Source: Prevotellaceae bacterium UBA1787 (GTDB taxonomy: Bacteria; Bacteroidota; Bacteroidia; Bacteroidales; Bacteroidaceae). From it: a DNA stretch of 29,467 nt. Every line of letters starts with the position of its first letter. Within the stretch, counting starts at the first letter, position 1. The DNA lies in assembly GCA_002315195.1 (NCBI GenBank), contig DCGD01000147.1:48404-77870 (forward strand), given 5' to 3'. Shown here one piece after another: positions 26,992 to 29,467 of this stretch. The notes under the pieces are model-generated. The model worked only from the letters and a program-made list of their open reading frames with translations. It did not search any database and was not told where the DNA came from. The position numbers were made by a program, and so were the translations under genes.

Positions 26992-27046
26992 AAAATGCAT
27001 TTTAACGACTTTTTTATTTTTATCGCATTTTACCATAATAAAATGC
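26992..27046. promoter_or_regulatory. Repeated AAAATGC palindromes, candidate operator
   Basis: A perfect 12-bp palindrome AAAATGCATTTT (26992-27003) is followed by an 8-bp inverted repeat GCATTTTA (27025-27032) / TAAAATGC (27039-27046) with a 6-nt spacer. The second pair ends two bases before the rhomboid -7 box, in the place of the -33 element, so a protein bound there would affect the promoter. Confidence 0.45.
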
Positions 27047-27048
27047 AC

Positions 27049-27056
27049 TAATTTTG
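27049..27056 (+). promoter_or_regulatory. -7 element for the rhomboid operon
   Basis: TAATTTTG matches TAnnTTTG and lies 26 bases before the ATG at 27083. A normal -33 TTTG is missing; that position is taken by the inverted repeat at 27025-27046. Confidence 0.55.
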
Positions 27057-27082
27057 CAGTTGAATAATTAATGCAGTGATAT

Positions 27083-28027
27083 ATGTTTCAAACACCTCCG
27101 ATAACGAAAAATTTGATTATCATCAATGTGCTGTTGTTCTTTGCCGCAACCGTTGGTGAAAGATGGAATTTCAACCTGAATGATGTACTCGGCTTGCATT
27201 TCATGCTTGCATCCGATTTCCATGTTTTTCAGTTGTTTACGTACATGTTCATGCATGCCAACTGGGAACATATATTTTTCAACCTTTTCATGTTTTGGAT
27301 GTTTGGAAGAACCATGGAATCGGTATGGGGGCCGCGACGTTTCCTGATTTTTTATTTGGTGTGCGGTGTAGGTGCCGGTGTCATTCAGGAAGTTGTGCAG
27401 TTCGCACAATTCTATATGGAGGGTTTGAATGTGGCATCAGACTATCTCAATGTAGACGGTGTGCTTATTGCCAAATCAGACTATCTCAATGCTTGGACAA
27501 CCGTAGGGGCCTCCGGGGCAATTTATGGCATACTGTTGGGATTTGGCATGACTTTTCCAAATGAACGTATTCTGTTGTTGATTCCGCCTATTCCCTTGAA
27601 AGCGAAATATATGGTTATTGGAAGTGTCGTATTGGAACTGATATTGGGAATGAGTACCTCAACCAATGTCGCGCATTTTGCACATTTGGGAGGAATGTTG
27701 TTTGGTTGGTTCTTGATACGTCATTGGCGACACAAAGAAAACGAGGCAAGATATGGTTTTACCACTTGGGAGGAATATAAACCTAAGAAAGAATCCTTCT
27801 TTGAACGTTTGAAGAAACAGGTCAAAGAAAAAACAGATGAGAGGCAAAGTCATGAAGAAAATGAAAAAGAGGTGTTTACCGAACATTCAGATGATTACCG
27901 GTACAATCGGCGAAGCAAGGAACAGCAGGAGGAGATTGACCGAATATTGGAAAAAATAAAACGTTCCGGTTATGAAACGCTGACGAATGATGAAAAGAAA
28001 ACATTGTTTGACGCAAACAAGAGATAA
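27083..28027 (+). CDS. Rhomboid family intramembrane serine protease
   Basis: A 314-residue integral membrane protease with six or so helices. The catalytic Ser144 is in VGASGAIYG and His201 in FAHLGGM; the upstream HANWEHIFFNLFMFWMFG segment is typical of the family. Residues after about 215 form a charged, soluble tail ending in RILEKIKRSGYETLTNDEKKTLF, like the DUF6576 tail of Bacteroidetes rhomboids. Between the third helix and the serine there is a loop in which SDYLN occurs twice, encoded by a 17-bp direct repeat. The substrate is unknown. An EEP-family gene follows 22 bases later, so the two are probably cotranscribed from the promoter at 27049. Confidence 0.92.
   Translation: MFQTPPITKNLIIINVLLFFAATVGERWNFNLNDVLGLHFMLASDFHVFQLFTYMFMHANWEHIFFNLFMFWMFGRTMESVWGPRRFLIFYLVCGVGAGVIQEVVQFAQFYMEGLNVASDYLNVDGVLIAKSDYLNAWTTVGASGAIYGILLGFGMTFPNERILLLIPPIPLKAKYMVIGSVVLELILGMSTSTNVAHFAHLGGMLFGWFLIRHWRHKENEARYGFTTWEEYKPKKESFFERLKKQVKEKTDERQSHEENEKEVFTEHSDDYRYNRRSKEQQEEIDRILEKIKRSGYETLTNDEKKTLFDANKR
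27436..27491 (+). repeat. 17-bp direct repeat inside the rhomboid gene
   Basis: ATCAGACTATCTCAATG occurs at 27436-27452 and 27475-27491, offset by 39 bases (13 codons), in the same reading frame. Recombination between the copies would remove or add 13 residues without a frameshift. Confidence 0.85.
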
Positions 28028-28049
28028 TCATTTCACGAGGTAAGTTCCC

Positions 28050-29141
28050 ATGTTTGTTTTCAAGTTGGCAGGCAAAATGTTGCGTTCGATACTTTTGGGC
28101 GCAAACATAGTGAGTGTTTTGCTGATGCTTTTATGTGGTTGTACGGCTTACATGCGTCCCGAAGGGTGCTTGGAAGGCGTCGCCCTATTTTCTCTTTCAT
28201 TTCCTTTCTATGTTGTCGCGAACTTGCTGTTCCTTGTCTTTTGGCTTGTTTTCTACCTTAGATACGTTTGGGTGTCTGTCATAGGCTTTGTCTTGGGCTT
28301 TGGAATGGTACGCACCTACTGTCCGATTAATTTTCCCTCAACTCATCCTGAAGGCAGTCTCAAGGTGATGAGTTACAATGTCGCCGGGTTCTCCTTGGAT
28401 ACTTATCGGCAGAAGAAAGATTCCAACTTTGTGGAAATCCTGAATTATTTGTCAAAGTCTGAGGCTGACATCGTTTGTATGCAGGAATTTAATTACACAA
28501 AGGGGAAGTACGTTGACAAGATTGATGAAGTCATGCATTGTTGGGCTTATTTTGATACTACAAATGTAGGAAAGAACAATTGCCTTGCCATATGTTCTCG
28601 TTTGCCAATCCTCCGCAAGGAAGTCATCCTGAAAAATTTTGTTGATCATGGAAATGTGGCATATTATATTAAAAAAGGTGATGACACCATTGTGGTGATA
28701 AACAATCATTTTGTATCCAACACCATTTCACAATTTGACAAGCAACTGTATGAAAGTATGGTTAGAACCCCGAAGGAAGTGGATATGAAATCCGGCGTCT
28801 TTTATTTTGCGGGAAAAATAGGCAACGCCGCCAGCCAGCGTGCCATACAAGGAGATACCCTTGCGGAATATGTCAGGAACTTAAGGTATCCTATCATCGT
28901 CTGCGGTGATTTTAACGATTCTCCTTTGTCCTATGTCCATCATCTCATGACGGATAGGTTGCAGGATGCCTTTGTGGCATCTGGTTTCGGTCCGGGTATA
29001 TCTTATCACAAATCCGGGATGTATTTTCGACTAGACAACATATTTGGAAGCAAGGAATGGTCTTCATACGAAGCGCAGGTGGACAACAAGATAGCCGCTT
29101 CCGACCATTTTCCAGTGTATGTGTTCTTAAAGTTGAAATAA
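28050..29141 (+). CDS. Membrane-anchored endonuclease/exonuclease/phosphatase (EEP) family protein
   Basis: A 363-residue protein. The first 90 residues hold about three hydrophobic helices. The EEP domain (PF03372) follows with its metal and catalytic residues: Asn110 in MSYNVAGF, Glu146 in CMQEFNY, His219 in NNHF, Asp286 and Asn288 in CGDFND, and Asp352-His353 in SDHFP. Family members hydrolyse phosphodiesters or phosphomonoesters of nucleic acids, lipids or inositol phosphates; the membrane anchor suggests a lipid or an extracytoplasmic phosphate ester over DNA repair, but this is inference. It follows the rhomboid gene by 22 bases. No terminator was seen before secDF. Confidence 0.87.
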   Translation: MFVFKLAGKMLRSILLGANIVSVLLMLLCGCTAYMRPEGCLEGVALFSLSFPFYVVANLLFLVFWLVFYLRYVWVSVIGFVLGFGMVRTYCPINFPSTHPEGSLKVMSYNVAGFSLDTYRQKKDSNFVEILNYLSKSEADIVCMQEFNYTKGKYVDKIDEVMHCWAYFDTTNVGKNNCLAICSRLPILRKEVILKNFVDHGNVAYYIKKGDDTIVVINNHFVSNTISQFDKQLYESMVRTPKEVDMKSGVFYFAGKIGNAASQRAIQGDTLAEYVRNLRYPIIVCGDFNDSPLSYVHHLMTDRLQDAFVASGFGPGISYHKSGMYFRLDNIFGSKEWSSYEAQVDNKIAASDHFPVYVFLKLK

Positions 29142-29259
29142 TGTCAGTTAAGGTTTCATTTGACATTTTTTATCCTAAGAATTCATTTTGGAGGGCGTTG
29201 TTATGTTGTAGTTTCTTAAAAAAATGTAATTTGGTCAATAGTAAGTTGAAAAAAATGTC

Positions 29260-29267
29260 TATATTTG
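29260..29267 (+). promoter_or_regulatory. -7 element for secDF
   Basis: TATATTTG matches TAnnTTTG, 45 bases before the ATG at 29312. The nearest TTTG (29230-29233) is 26 bases away, longer than usual. Confidence 0.5.
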
Positions 29268-29311
29268 CACGCTATATTGCATAAAAAGAAAATTAAATTA
29301 AAAGATAAAAT

Positions 29312-29467
29312 ATGCAGAACAAAGGTTTTATTAAAATTTTCGCTGTCATATTGACAGTGGTGTGCCTTTTTTATCTGTCATTCTCATTCGTTACGCGCCA
29401 TTACGAAGGCAAGGCAGCAAAGATGGAAGAGAAGGCAGGTATGATGTACCTTGATTCTTTGAAGAAC
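29312..29467 (+). CDS. secDF: Protein translocase SecDF, N-terminus (partial)
   Basis: The first 52 codons of a gene running off the window. The protein starts MQNKGFIKIFAVILTVVCLF and continues YLSFSFVTRHYEGKA, the typical first transmembrane helix and following segment of the fused Bacteroidetes SecD-SecF protein. SecDF uses the proton gradient to help pull proteins through the Sec channel. Only the N-terminus is visible, so fusion of SecD and SecF is assumed from related genomes. Confidence 0.82.
   Translation, partial: MQNKGFIKIFAVILTVVCLFYLSFSFVTRHYEGKAAKMEEKAGMMYLDSLKN

Larger units (their letters stand above)
26687..27082. other. AT-rich intergenic region before the rhomboid gene
   Basis: The 396 bases carry no recognisable ORF or RNA. 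The distal part holds a cluster of AAAATGC/GCATTTT motifs (26992-27046) and a -7 box (27049-27056). The proximal 250 bases, next to the transposase-like gene, are AT-rich without a clear terminator. Confidence 0.55.

Overview
The window looks like a Bacteroidales chromosome (Bacteroides/Prevotella-type). The evidence is read from the sequence. Promoters match the TTTG / TAnnTTTG pattern of the phylum and starts lack clear Shine-Dalgarno sites. There are BACON, NPCBM, DUF4855 and DUF1080 proteins, a rhomboid with the Bacteroidetes-type charged tail, and the N-terminus of a fused SecDF. No rRNA, tRNA, CRISPR array or intact insertion sequence is visible, and there is no SusC/SusD pair or transcription factor.

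Layout. 1-665: the 3' end of an unidentified gene and a DJ-1/PfpI protein, closed by a strong hairpin. 1003-3246 (+): an exported AP-endonuclease-2-type TIM barrel and a Tat-type Gfo/Idh/MocA oxidoreductase behind a near-perfect promoter. 8328-3473 (-): an ATGA-coupled pair, a GH78 alpha-L-rhamnosidase and a glutaminase-like (DUF4964/5127/4965/1793) lipoprotein. 8686-15301 (+): two tandem-duplicated DUF1080 proteins, a second Tat-type Gfo/Idh/MocA enzyme and a 1068-residue HEAT-repeat/DUF1080 protein. 15518-16804 (+): a third Gfo/Idh/MocA paralogue with its own promoter and terminator. 17071-23916 (+): cysS, mutS, a DUF4855 protein, a BACON-NPCBM protein and an outer-membrane barrel, possibly one transcription unit. 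24001-25005: an SBF-family transporter. 25463-25200 (-): HU. 25748-26686: an IS1595-type transposase-like gene whose catalytic positions are changed. 27083-29141: a rhomboid protease and an EEP-family protein. 29312 to the end: start of secDF.

How the genes may work together. The 1003-16804 block combines every protein type known from bacterial 3-keto-glycoside cleavage: Gfo/Idh/MocA dehydrogenases, DUF1080 proteins and a sugar-isomerase-like TIM barrel. All appear to be exported, and an exported rhamnosidase sits between them. I infer an envelope-located system that removes rhamnose and then breaks the remaining glycoside by oxidation, elimination/hydration and reduction instead of simple hydrolysis. 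The tightly bound nicotinamide cofactor expected of Tat-exported family members would let oxidation and re-reduction balance in the periplasm. This is the most interesting system in the window. The second is the transposase-like gene, which stays open despite losing active-site residues and may be domesticated.
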